Assembly (NCBI GenBank): GCA_963791615.1
Contig: CAWBTE010000005.1
Location: 62,001-126,000 of the forward strand
Length of the DNA: 64,000 nucleotides
DNA from: CAILZL01 sp963791615
Lineage (GTDB): Bacteria > Pseudomonadota > Gammaproteobacteria > Steroidobacterales > Steroidobacteraceae
Direction of reading: 5' to 3'
Within the stretch, counting starts at the first letter, position 1, and every line of letters starts with the position of its first letter. Both the position numbers and the translations under genes were made by a program. The notes under the pieces were generated by a model. The model had not been told where the DNA came from, searched no databases, and saw only the letters and a program-made list of their open reading frames with translations. Below are positions 36,287 to 44,355 of this stretch, one piece after another.

Positions 36287-36759
36287 TACGCTTTCTCCCC
36301 TGTTGTGCCGCGCACCACGCGCTTGATCGCTTGTTGAACCCGGTAATAGGTCATGCACCTGCACAGCGCGCCATCCATTGCCGTACGGATTTCAGCATCG
36401 CTCGGATTGGGATTGCGGTTGAGCAGCGCCTTGGCATTCATGAGCTGGCCATTGTGGCAATAGCCGCATTGCGGTACCTGCTCGTCGATCCATGCCTGCT
36501 GCAGTGGGTCGAGCTTGCCGTCTTTCGAGAGGCCTTCCAGCGTGGTGATTTCACCGCTCATCGCCGACACGGGCAAAACACAGGAGCGTATGGCCTCGCC
36601 ATTGACCAGCACGGTGCACACACCGCACTGGGCGAGTCCGCAGCCGAAACGCGGTCCCTTCAGATCGAGATCGTTGCGCAGCACGTAGAGGAGTGGCGTC
36701 GACGGGTCTACGTCCACCTCGCGAATTGCGCCGTTGACGTGTAGTTTGACGATGCTCAT
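36286..36759 (-). CDS. (2Fe-2S)-binding small subunit of an isoquinoline 1-oxidoreductase-type enzyme
   Basis: The 157-residue protein has the same two-cluster arrangement as the gene at 16239-16709: FGCGLAQCGVCTVLV with the fourth cysteine in RSCVLP, then PQCGYCHNGQLM and LCRCMTYYRV. Relative to the other copy, the second cluster has Met after LCRC instead of Gly. It is encoded immediately upstream of, and overlapping with, the molybdenum subunit gene, the standard order for IorAB-like enzymes. They pass electrons to a periplasmic or membrane cytochrome. The two pairs are about half identical by eye, so they probably serve different substrates. Confidence 0.9.
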   Translation of the reverse strand: MSIVKLHVNGAIREVDVDPSTPLLYVLRNDLDLKGPRFGCGLAQCGVCTVLVNGEAIRSCVLPVSAMSGEITTLEGLSKDGKLDPLQQAWIDEQVPQCGYCHNGQLMNAKALLNRNPNPSDAEIRTAMDGALCRCMTYYRVQQAIKRVVRGTTGEKA

Positions 36760-37084
36760 GACTCACCTTCCAGATATGCGGGGCTTGACGCCTGATCGAG
36801 CGTAAAGCAGAGCCAGTGTGGATTCAACCAATGGTCGATGCGGGTAGATACGACCCACGCAGCTCATACTCTTCACATCTGACTATCGACTTGGCGGGTC
36901 GTTCACGAATAATGGTGGCAGATCGCCGACCCTGGTCGGCTTTTTTGCATGGGCAGATGGCCGCCTGGAATTCAACGTTGCAACAGACTTAACGCATACA
37001 CCATCTGTCCCGTATATTGCGGACTATCCGGACCTCGGCGTCCATTGATTACCTGTCAGACACTCGAAAGTAAGGAGCACGCCC
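36760..37084. other. Divergent intergenic region containing a solitary terminator
   Basis: This 325-bp stretch lies between the molybdenum hydroxylase operon and the alpha/beta hydrolase gene, which are transcribed away from each other. No coding frame is convincing. The only structural feature is the terminator at 36925-36946 facing right. Confidence 0.6.
36925..36946 (+). terminator. Rho-independent terminator with no gene before it
   Basis: GCCGAC, a CCTG loop, GTCGGC and then six T residues form a strong plus-strand terminator. No plus-strand gene ends here: the nearest upstream genes run the other way. This suggests a small RNA or a leader attenuator in front of 37085. Confidence 0.6.
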
Positions 37085-37984
37085 ATGACTGATGAAAGCA
37101 AACGCAGAATCCTGAAAACAGGAGCCGCGGCGACGGTAATGGCCGCTGCGCAAAGCGTGTTTGGTCAGCAGACTGGAGCAGGCAACGCTGCCACGTCCTT
37201 CTACGAGAAGGGCCCGGTTCGCATCCACTATCAGGTAACCGGCTCCGGGTTTCCATTGTTGTGCATCGCCGGCGGCGGACTGAATTCGACCATCGCGGGT
37301 CTGGCCACCGCGCCGTTCAATCCCATCGAAGAATTCAAGAACGAGTTCCGCTGCGTTGCAGCAGACCTGCGTACCGCCAATGCCGGTTTATCCTCGGGCC
37401 CACTTGAAGTTGATCGTCCGTGGGATTCCTTTGCCGATGACCAGCTCGGCTTGATGGATCACTTGGGAATAGACAAGTTCATGGTGCTGGGCTTTTGTAT
37501 TGCCGGCCCCTTCATCTGGAATCTGATCAAGCGCGCGCCGAATCGAGTGGTCGCCGGCGTGCTGTCGCAACCGGTCGGTGTCCGGCCGGAAGCGCCCACC
37601 CTGCTCTACGACGGCAACATGGCGGCCGGCTGGGGTCCGGCTTACATCAAGCGTAAGCCCGAGGTGACCATGGACACCATCGACAAGTTCGTGAGCAAGA
37701 TGTACCGCAACCAGGACTTTGCCATCACCGTAACCCGTGACTTCGTGCGTAACTGCCAGACGCCCGTACTGATCATGCCGGACGATGTCCCCGCGCATCC
37801 GTATGCCGTTGCCATGGAGTCCGCGATGCTCGCGCCGAAGGCCGAAGTGAGCATGTACCCGTGGAAGGAACCGAAGGAGCGCATTCCGCTGGCGGTGCGT
37901 CAGGTGCGTTCGTTCCTGAAGGCGCATCGGCCTGCGTCGCTTAAGCCGTTCATGATTTCGCTGAAAGGCGCTTTGCTACGTTAA
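37085..37984 (+). CDS. Alpha/beta-hydrolase with cysteine in the nucleophile elbow
   Basis: The 299-residue protein starts 2 bases after a plausible ribosome site (AAGGAGCACGCCC) at 37071-37084, with a twin-arginine-like or Sec leader (SKRRILKTGAAATVMAAAQSVFG), so it is probably exported. The alpha/beta hydrolase core is recognisable from FPLLCIAGGGLNSTIA (oxyanion), the elbow LGFCIAGPFIWNL where serine is replaced by cysteine, and LIMPDDVPAHPYAVAMESA near the catalytic acid/histidine. Cys at this position is also found in dienelactone hydrolases. It precedes an amidohydrolase and a DUF1080 protein on the same strand, 61 bp and 134 bp apart. Substrate unknown. Confidence 0.78.
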   Translation: MTDESKRRILKTGAAATVMAAAQSVFGQQTGAGNAATSFYEKGPVRIHYQVTGSGFPLLCIAGGGLNSTIAGLATAPFNPIEEFKNEFRCVAADLRTANAGLSSGPLEVDRPWDSFADDQLGLMDHLGIDKFMVLGFCIAGPFIWNLIKRAPNRVVAGVLSQPVGVRPEAPTLLYDGNMAAGWGPAYIKRKPEVTMDTIDKFVSKMYRNQDFAITVTRDFVRNCQTPVLIMPDDVPAHPYAVAMESAMLAPKAEVSMYPWKEPKERIPLAVRQVRSFLKAHRPASLKPFMISLKGALLR

Positions 37985-38045
37985 AGTGCCGCCCGCTGAG
38001 TGGATAACGTTCTGGAATAGAGATAAGCAAGAATAAGGGGTAACA

Positions 38046-39674
38046 ATGCGTGTTTTAGCCTTTGCGGTGTGTCTTCTTTTGTCTGCCGTGGTCAGCGCTC
38101 AGGATGCGGGGAATGCTGCTCCTGACACCATCTTCTACAACGGCAAGGTCATTACCGTTGATTCCGCATTCAACATCCGGCAGGCGTTTGCGGTGCGGGG
38201 CGACACCTACGTCGCTGTCGGCACCAACGCCGCAGTGCGTGCGCTGGCCGGCAGGAATACGCGACTGGTGGATCTCAAGGGCGCGTCGGTGATCCCTGGC
38301 ATGTCCGACAACCACGACCATCTGTACAACTCCGGGCGCTACATGCGCGGCATCGATCTGGTCGGTGCGACCTCGACTGAAGAAGTCGTCAAGCGCCTGC
38401 GCGAGGGGATGTCCAGATTCAAACCCGGCGAAACGGTGTTCGGCAGCATAGGCTGGCGCGCGCCGCTGACGCGGACCCATCTCGATCAGATTTCAACCAC
38501 GGTACCCATCGTCGCTTTGAGTGGTCGTCGCGGTGTGGCCGTAATGAACACGGCCGCGCTTGCGAAAGGTGGCGTCACACCCGCTACGAAGGAGTACATG
38601 GGCAAGCCGATGCCGCGCGATGCGAGCGGCGAGCTGACGGGTGCGATGCCCATCTGGCCGATGGGCCTCTATCTCATCGACGCCGTGGTGCCGTTTACGA
38701 CACCAGCCGAAGAAGAACAGCTGATCCTCGATGGACAGAAGCAGCGACTCGCACTGGGTATCACCAGCATCCGCGATCTGTCCAACTGGACCTTCGGCAT
38801 CCGTGCGTTCCAGCGCGTGCGGCAGCAAGGCAAGTTGCAGATCCGCGTGGCGCTTGGCTTCGAAGTGCCTGATGCAGAGAACCCCGAACGCTTCCTGCGC
38901 GAGCAAATGGTCACCAGCGGGTTCGGCGACAAGTGGCTGAGGATCGACACGCAGGGCGAAGAGCCTTGGCCTCCCGCCGCCATTTCAGCGGCCCGATACA
39001 CCGACTTGTCCCGCGAGATAAACCGGCTCGGCTGGCGACCATCGCCCCACGTGGGCAACAATGAAACGCTCGACATCGTGCTGAACGCATGGGAAGCAGC
39101 CGATCGCGATCAGTCGATCAAGAGCAAGCGCTGGGTCATCGAACACGCGCCGAACGCCACACCGGCACAGATCAAACGCATGGCCGCGCTTGGCATCATT
39201 GTTTCCACCAACATGGTGGGCTATGCAAATGACTATCAGGCCGCGGTGAAATCCCTGGGTCAGGAACAGACCGACCGGCAGACACCCGTCAGAGAATGGA
39301 TCGACAACAAGGTGGTCGTGCTCTATGGCAGTGACTACAACGGGCCGAATCCCGAGACCGCCTCGTCCAACAATCCCTGGATTCCGCTCTATTACTACGT
39401 GACACGCAAGAACAAGGAAGGCCAGGTCATCGGCGCGCAGCAGAAGATCACCCGCGCAGAAGCGCTGCGCATCGCGACCATCAATAACGCCTACGCCACG
39501 TTCGAGGAAGAGGTGAAAGGCTCGATTGAAGCGGGCAAGCTGGCGGACTTCGTCGTGCTGTCGGCGGACTACCTGACCGTGCCCGAAGAACAGATTCTGC
39601 AGCTGCGGCCGATGGCGACGTATGTGGGTGGGAAGAAGGTTTTCTCTGCGCCTGATGCGAAGAGTGATTACTAG
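38046..39674 (+). CDS. Amidohydrolase family protein (YtcJ-like), exported
   Basis: This 542-residue protein has a signal peptide (MRVLAFAVCLLLSAVVSA) and the amidohydrolase layout: N-terminal composite domain starting IFYNGKVITVDSAFNIRQAFAVRGDTYVAVG, the metal motif DNHDHL after SVIPGMS, and a C-terminal half with WVIEHAPNATPAQIKRMAALGI, GSDYNGPNPETASSNNPW and SIEAGKLADFVVLSADYLTVP. Related YtcJ/NfdA-type enzymes hydrolyse formamides, amides or cyclic imides. The carrier motif for a carboxylated lysine is not evident. It sits in a probable operon with the preceding alpha/beta hydrolase and the following DUF1080 gene. Substrate unknown. Confidence 0.86.
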   Translation: MRVLAFAVCLLLSAVVSAQDAGNAAPDTIFYNGKVITVDSAFNIRQAFAVRGDTYVAVGTNAAVRALAGRNTRLVDLKGASVIPGMSDNHDHLYNSGRYMRGIDLVGATSTEEVVKRLREGMSRFKPGETVFGSIGWRAPLTRTHLDQISTTVPIVALSGRRGVAVMNTAALAKGGVTPATKEYMGKPMPRDASGELTGAMPIWPMGLYLIDAVVPFTTPAEEEQLILDGQKQRLALGITSIRDLSNWTFGIRAFQRVRQQGKLQIRVALGFEVPDAENPERFLREQMVTSGFGDKWLRIDTQGEEPWPPAAISAARYTDLSREINRLGWRPSPHVGNNETLDIVLNAWEAADRDQSIKSKRWVIEHAPNATPAQIKRMAALGIIVSTNMVGYANDYQAAVKSLGQEQTDRQTPVREWIDNKVVVLYGSDYNGPNPETASSNNPWIPLYYYVTRKNKEGQVIGAQQKITRAEALRIATINNAYATFEEEVKGSIEAGKLADFVVLSADYLTVPEEQILQLRPMATYVGGKKVFSAPDAKSDY

Positions 39675-39700
39675 GGATGAATGGCACTAACTTAAGCCCA

Positions 39701-39778
39701 GTCATCCCCGCGAAGGCGGGGATCCAGTACAAAGAAGTCTCGTTTCTGACTGGATGCCCGCCTGCGCGGGCATGACGT
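39701..39778. repeat. Repeat pair GTCATCCCCGCG...CTGGATGCCCGCC...GCATGACG
   Basis: An inverted pair of the widespread bacterial repeat whose translation is typically MPAKAGIQ or MDPRLRGDD-like. The left half reads CATCCCCGCGAAGGCGGGGA and the right half CTGGATGCCCGCCTGCGCGG. A single copy lies at 50698-50730. It separates the amidohydrolase and DUF1080 genes. Confidence 0.7.
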
Positions 39779-39808
39779 TAATCAGACATTACTGCGCCAA
39801 GAGTCACC

Positions 39809-40561
39809 ATGATCTACAGCAGACAGAGTCGGTTGTTCTTCATAACCTTCATGACGTGTCCGTTGTTCGCGGTGGGCGTGGCTGACAGCCAGGGCGCCAC
39901 ACCTCCCGTCGCGCCTGCTCCGTCCAACGCACCCCAGTTCGGCACCATCCAGTTGTTCAACGGCCGCAATCTCGACGGCCTGCAGGTGTTTCTCGCCGAC
40001 CCCACTGCCGATCCGGCAAAGACGTGGACAGTCAAGGACGGCATCCTGCATGCCACCGGAATACCACACGGCTATATCCGTACGCAGATGGCCTACGCGG
40101 ATTACAAGCTGCACGTAGAGTGGCGCTGGCCGGGTACAGCCGGGAACAGCGGTGTGGTCATGCACGTCGTGAACCGCGACGAGATCTGGCCAAAGGGTTT
40201 CGAAGTCAACATGCTGGCGGGTCAGGCAGGCAACTTTGCCGTGTTCTGGGACGCACGCAGCAAGGATGAAAGCGTGGGTCGCATTCCCGATCGTTTTTCC
40301 ACCGGCCGACTTGCGCGTCGAGCACCGGAGTCCATCGAGAAACCACTCGGCGAATGGAACGCCTTCGATATCGTCGCCGCCGGCGACACGATCACCGTGA
40401 TGGTGAATGGTGTCGAGGTCAACAAAATGACGGGCGTAACACCGTCGGCCGGCATGATCGCCCTGCAATCCGAAGGTGTCGCAATTGAGTTTCGCAATTG
40501 GACGCTGACGCCATTGTCAGCTCAAAAGGATCTGGTCACGCCGGTGCCTGCGGGCAGGTAG
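39809..40561 (+). CDS. DUF1080 (3-keto-disaccharide hydrolase-like) exported protein
   Basis: The 250-residue product begins with a hydrophobic segment (LFFITFMTCPLFAVG) that is a signal peptide or anchor. The remainder matches DUF1080, a concanavalin-like jelly roll: FGTIQLFNGRNLDGLQVFL, WTVKDGILHATGIPHGYIRTQMAYADYKLHVEWRW, NSGVVMHVVNRDEIWPKGFEVNMLAG, EWNAFDIVAAGDTITVMVNGVEVNKMTGVTPSAGMIALQSEGVAIEFRNWTLTPL. The DUF1080 family includes 3-keto-glycoside hydrolases in Bacteroidetes; whether this one is active is unknown. A repeat pair lies just before it. It may be the last gene of the 37085-40561 operon. Confidence 0.85.
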   Translation: MIYSRQSRLFFITFMTCPLFAVGVADSQGATPPVAPAPSNAPQFGTIQLFNGRNLDGLQVFLADPTADPAKTWTVKDGILHATGIPHGYIRTQMAYADYKLHVEWRWPGTAGNSGVVMHVVNRDEIWPKGFEVNMLAGQAGNFAVFWDARSKDESVGRIPDRFSTGRLARRAPESIEKPLGEWNAFDIVAAGDTITVMVNGVEVNKMTGVTPSAGMIALQSEGVAIEFRNWTLTPLSAQKDLVTPVPAGR

Positions 40562-40655
40562 GCGCCTCGCATAGGTTAAGTCCCCTCTGATTAACGTCAT
40601 ACCCATCAGGCGGACATCCAGTAAGAAATTGATTTGAGGAACATCTGATTAATTC

Positions 40656-40757
40656 CGTCATTGCGAGGAGTCCGCGACGAAACAATCTTTCTGGCTATGC
40701 AGAATCAATTCGTTGGGAATGTTTCGTCGCGGAGCTCCCCGAAGGGGAACGGCAATA
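40656..40757. repeat. Imperfect inverted repeat of about 100 bp in an intergenic region
   Basis: CGTCATTGCGAGGAGTCCGC followed by GACGAAAC on the left is answered on the right by GTTTCGTCGCGGAGCTCC and by GGCAATAA. The arms match with a few gaps. It resembles a small decayed MITE. It lies between the DUF1080 gene and the MBL hydrolase. Confidence 0.5.
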
Positions 40758-40809
40758 AATCAGGAGTAAGTCCGGTAACAAAGGGTTGGGGTGAGGGTCA
40801 GGAGGTCTC

Positions 40810-41856
40810 ATGGCGCGTGTTTTGATGTTCGGGATATATCTCACTCTGGTGGTCACCTTGTGCGTTGCCGCTGCCCTGCAACCTGCGGGCACCGCACACA
40901 CTGGCGCTGCATTCCGTTTCAACAAAGTGGCTGAGGGCGTCTACCACGTCGTTGGCACCGGCACTCTGTCGGTGGTGGGAAATGCGGCGGTGATTATCAA
41001 TGACGATGACGTCGTCATTATTGATGATCTTGTGTCACCTGCGGCTGCATGGGTGCTGCTGGAAGAGATCAAGACCCTCACTGACAAGCCGGTGCGCACC
41101 GTCATCAACACGCACTATCACTTCGATCATGCACACGGCAATCAGATCTTCGGCAAGGACGTGTTGATCATCGGTCATGAAGTTACGCGTGACATGCTGC
41201 TGGGCGGCAAGTCCGCGGAAATGCCTCTTTACAAAGGCTACATGACGCGACTACCCGCGCAGATACAGACCTTGCAGCAGCGTCTGGCCGCCGAGACAGA
41301 TGCTGCGCGCAAGGCAACGCTGCAAACCGAGCTACAGATTGCGGAGAACAACGCGGCCTCGCAAGCGGAGCTGAAACCCACGCCGCCCAACGTGACGCTC
41401 AAGAAGCAGATGACGCTGTATCGAGGCGGCCGTGAAATCCAGATTCGTTTTCTGGGCCGCGCGCATACGGCTGGCGACGTGGTGGTCTACCTGCCCAAGG
41501 AAAAGATCGTAATCACCGGCGACCTGCTCACCTCCGCGCTGTCCAACATGAGCGATGCCTACGTGAACGAATGGGACGATACGCTTGAAGAGCTGAAGAA
41601 ACTGGACTTCACCACGGTGCTGCCCGGACACGGTGAGGCGTTCACCGACAGAAACAAGATCGACTATTTCCAGGCATACCTGCGCGACACATGGTCCGAG
41701 GTCAGCCGTCTCAAACAACAAGGTATTTCAGCTCAGGATGCCGCCGCACGCGCCGACCTGACGAAACACCGGGAACACTTTCCCGGCATCACTGCGCCCG
41801 GCGTGCCACTTCTCGGCGTCACTCGCATGTATGAGCTGATGGATGCGCAGAGATGA
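40810..41856 (+). CDS. MBL-fold metallo-hydrolase, exported
   Basis: This 348-residue MBL protein has a signal peptide (core MFGIYLTLVVTLCVAAALQ). Metal motifs are INTHYHFDHAHG near residue 103, the RAHTAGDVVVYLP histidine, TGDLLTSALSNMSDAYVNEWDDTLE with the ligand aspartate, and VLPGHGEAFTD. A helical region of about 40 residues (QIQTLQQRLAAETDAARKATLQTELQIAENN) lies between the first and second motifs and may form a cap or coiled-coil pair. It is likely periplasmic and hydrolyses an unknown ester or lactone. It is preceded by a repeat and followed by the converging OLD-like gene. Confidence 0.85.
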   Translation: MARVLMFGIYLTLVVTLCVAAALQPAGTAHTGAAFRFNKVAEGVYHVVGTGTLSVVGNAAVIINDDDVVIIDDLVSPAAAWVLLEEIKTLTDKPVRTVINTHYHFDHAHGNQIFGKDVLIIGHEVTRDMLLGGKSAEMPLYKGYMTRLPAQIQTLQQRLAAETDAARKATLQTELQIAENNAASQAELKPTPPNVTLKKQMTLYRGGREIQIRFLGRAHTAGDVVVYLPKEKIVITGDLLTSALSNMSDAYVNEWDDTLEELKKLDFTTVLPGHGEAFTDRNKIDYFQAYLRDTWSEVSRLKQQGISAQDAAARADLTKHREHFPGITAPGVPLLGVTRMYELMDAQR

Positions 41857-41934
41857 GTTTTTGATTCCCGACTTTCAATTGCTAGCGCGACGCCGTCGAG
41901 CAGAATGATCGTCTTGCAACAACTACGATCCTAT

Positions 41935-43332
41935 TCAACCGGCGCCGTTTGATTGCACTTCTTGATCAAGATAAGTGCAGGCATCTGAGAGCAGTTTTCT
42001 TGTTAGGTCTACAAATTCAGGACGAAGCACATATGACTCATCGAGTAGCCCCTTAACGATGGGCATGTTTCGCGCCTTCTTGCTTCTAATGTCGTCTGCC
42101 GCTAAGACGCCAAACCAATACCCAGAATATTCTCGGCTCAGTTCTGTCGCGATATCACTCTTATTTGCGTCAAGTATGCCAAGAACTTTTTTGTACCCAA
42201 GCTCCTTGAACATCTTGACGATGATCGGCATTTTATCGGCCCCGCCAACACCCCAGCCAAACGGGGACAGGCTCATGTCTATGCCTACTTGATCTTCAAC
42301 CCGCTTCAAGAGCTGGACATCTTCTTGTCCCTCCAGCAATAAAACCCCATCCTCCTGAAAAAACGCCTCACGCGCGTTCAACCCAAGTGCATGCGGATTG
42401 TTTAGATCGTCCGAGAGACGGGCAATTTCCAGGCCGGTTGTCTCACTCAGTTGGTTAAGTGCTGTCCCCTCACTGGACGTCGAAACACGAGTTATTCTGG
42501 CTCCATTCCCAAGCAATTTTGGTTCGACAAAGTACGGTGAGTGCGTTGCGATAACAATCTGCCTATCACTGGCGTATTCGAAAAGCAGCCCCGCCAATCT
42601 GCGCTGAAGCGCGGGGTGTAGCGAAAGCTCAGGCTCATCAATGGCAATTAGTTGTCCTGGCTGAGAATCATAAAGTGCATCAATGATTACAAAGAGACTT
42701 GTAATGCCATCGCCAAGGCCTTCGGAGTCATGATATCCGGCAGCACACTCAACACGAAGAAAGTAGCCATTAGTGCCTTGTTCGATATACCACTTCGGGA
42801 TCTTTGGCATCACACGAGCTAGAACCGCATCAAAGCCAACGCGATTGCGTTGAATTTGAAACAATCTGCCGGCAAAACTATCTTGAGTCAGCGCTCTACT
42901 GCCACTTCCTGCTGTCTGGTGCATATATGAGCTACGTTCCGTGTTCGATTTTGCGAATTGCGCTTGAAAAGCTCTACGAGATGCTACGACTAGAATATTC
43001 GTAGGAGTGAAGCTCCCCTCATGAAGCCATTCCGTTTCACTTCCTCCTCCAGAGATGGTGCGTAAAGTTTGCGCGAGCCCGTCTCCGTAGTGGAGCGAAA
43101 TATCAATACGGCTGCCGGCAGCAACGTTTCTTGACCGCTCCGGAAAGCTTCTATCGCCGCCAGCAGCTTGCATCGCTCGAAGCGCCTCGATGATGATCGA
43201 TTTCCCAGCATTGTTTGGACCCGCGATGATCGATAGGCCGCTACCTAACTTTCCATTTGGTTGAGCAACCATCATGGTTCCCTTTGTTTGAAATCCGCGC
43301 AGTCCGGTAATGTCAATTTGAGTAAGATTCAT
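41935..43332 (-). CDS. OLD-like AAA ATPase with C-terminal TOPRIM domain (possible defence nuclease)
   Basis: The 465-residue protein has Walker A AGPNNAGKSIII near residue 37, a Walker B/signature region IAIDEPELSLHPALQRRL near residue 230 and an ATHSPYF switch histidine after it, all typical of ABC-type ATPases of the OLD/RecF group. After about residue 320 a TOPRIM-like part follows: VLLLEGQEDVQLLKRV, GGADKM and LGILDANKSDI. In this last motif the usual DxD is D-A-N. OLD proteins are ATP-powered nucleases that act in phage exclusion. The base composition appears clearly more AT-rich than the neighbours, consistent with transfer. No partner (UvrD-like or other) is adjacent, so it would be a one-gene system. 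Its start overlaps the extended end of the gene at 43313. Confidence 0.8.
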   Translation of the reverse strand: MNLTQIDITGLRGFQTKGTMMVAQPNGKLGSGLSIIAGPNNAGKSIIIEALRAMQAAGGDRSFPERSRNVAAGSRIDISLHYGDGLAQTLRTISGGGSETEWLHEGSFTPTNILVVASRRAFQAQFAKSNTERSSYMHQTAGSGSRALTQDSFAGRLFQIQRNRVGFDAVLARVMPKIPKWYIEQGTNGYFLRVECAAGYHDSEGLGDGITSLFVIIDALYDSQPGQLIAIDEPELSLHPALQRRLAGLLFEYASDRQIVIATHSPYFVEPKLLGNGARITRVSTSSEGTALNQLSETTGLEIARLSDDLNNPHALGLNAREAFFQEDGVLLLEGQEDVQLLKRVEDQVGIDMSLSPFGWGVGGADKMPIIVKMFKELGYKKVLGILDANKSDIATELSREYSGYWFGVLAADDIRSKKARNMPIVKGLLDESYVLRPEFVDLTRKLLSDACTYLDQEVQSNGAG

Positions 43333-44224
43333 TTCGTAACCATCTATTCACTGCATGAATAAACCGCTGCTTGACGTGACGGGGTACGGTGCCGGGCACC
43401 AGGATCGGGCGTGAATGGCACCAAGATCGGGGGTATTGTACGGAGCATGATAGGCCCCCACGCAAAAAACCTTTCCAATTGAATATCGGAATCAACCCAA
43501 AACGCTGATAGATCGCTGCCGCATCGGATGATGTGAGTACCTGGGCAATCTTCTCCGCCACATCCGGTCGCTGGGCGCTGTTGAACACTACTACGCTGGT
43601 GGTTGCACGCACCTGAACTGAATCCGGCAAGGGCACGATGTTTTTTGCACCACCGGCGATGAGCTCGCTGATCTGCTGAATGGCAGATGCTGTCTTGCCC
43701 TCGCGCACCAGAGTGGAAGTGAATCCAGTACTGGTGACCACTCCTTTCTGTTTCACGATGTCGGCGATGCCGTTCTTCTCGGCAAACTGCAACAACAGAT
43801 TGCCGCTGGCGCCGGGCATGAAGTAGGCAATGGATGGCGTTGCCTTGAGGAAGGCAACCATATCTTCCGAGGTCTTCAGTACCGGCGTGGGTGCATTGTC
43901 CGCCACCGCGATGCCTACCTCTGCCTGCACCAGATCGTACTGAGATTTCACCAGTCCCTTGGCTGCAAATTGCTGCGCGCCATTTTTGGAAATCACCACC
44001 ACATCCATCGCTTCGCCATTGTTGAGCCGCTGGACGAGCTGGTTCATCGATGTGTATTCGACCTTCACCGGTGCATTCACTCGGGAATGCAATAGCGGCT
44101 CGATTTCATGTATTGCGCCGTCCACTATCAGTGGCACGACCAGTCTCGTTGTTGCCTCCTCGGCGGCGAACAGCGATGACGACAGGAAAGCCAGCATCAG
44201 ACAGCTCAGTGCGCGACGATTCAT
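43313..44224 (-). CDS. Periplasmic substrate-binding protein, C-terminally extended
   Basis: The 303-residue product has a signal peptide (MNRRALSCLMLAFLSSSLFA). The fold is a ModA-like periplasmic binding protein without a transporter partner: LVVPLIVDGAIHEIEPLL, YTSMNQLVQRLNNGEAMDVVVISKNGAQQ, KSQYDLVQAEVGIAVADNAP, SIAYFMPGASGNLL, and SDAAAIYQRFGLIPIF. The relative at 47940-48689 ends at this last motif, whereas this protein reads on for about 50 more residues (WKGFLRGGLSCSV...) from sequence that looks like intergenic repeat and ends inside the start of the OLD-like gene. The natural stop has therefore probably been lost. The ligand is unknown. Confidence 0.78.
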   Translation of the reverse strand: MNRRALSCLMLAFLSSSLFAAEEATTRLVVPLIVDGAIHEIEPLLHSRVNAPVKVEYTSMNQLVQRLNNGEAMDVVVISKNGAQQFAAKGLVKSQYDLVQAEVGIAVADNAPTPVLKTSEDMVAFLKATPSIAYFMPGASGNLLLQFAEKNGIADIVKQKGVVTSTGFTSTLVREGKTASAIQQISELIAGGAKNIVPLPDSVQVRATTSVVVFNSAQRPDVAEKIAQVLTSSDAAAIYQRFGLIPIFNWKGFLRGGLSCSVQYPRSWCHSRPILVPGTVPRHVKQRFIHAVNRWLRNESYSN

Positions 44225-44355
44225 TGGATTCCCCTTTCCCCGGCTGGGTTTTTTGTTTGATCAGCAGGCAAGAAATTTATTGGCTGTACAGAATGATGGC
44301 CGGGACCACCGAACTGCCGGGCCAGTATGTTTCTGGCCCGGACTTTAAATAACGA

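Noticed and set aside
40562..43440. A genomic island with integrase and attachment sites around the OLD-like gene
   Set aside because: No integrase, tRNA or direct-repeat attachment pair is visible; only base composition and junction repeats support transfer.
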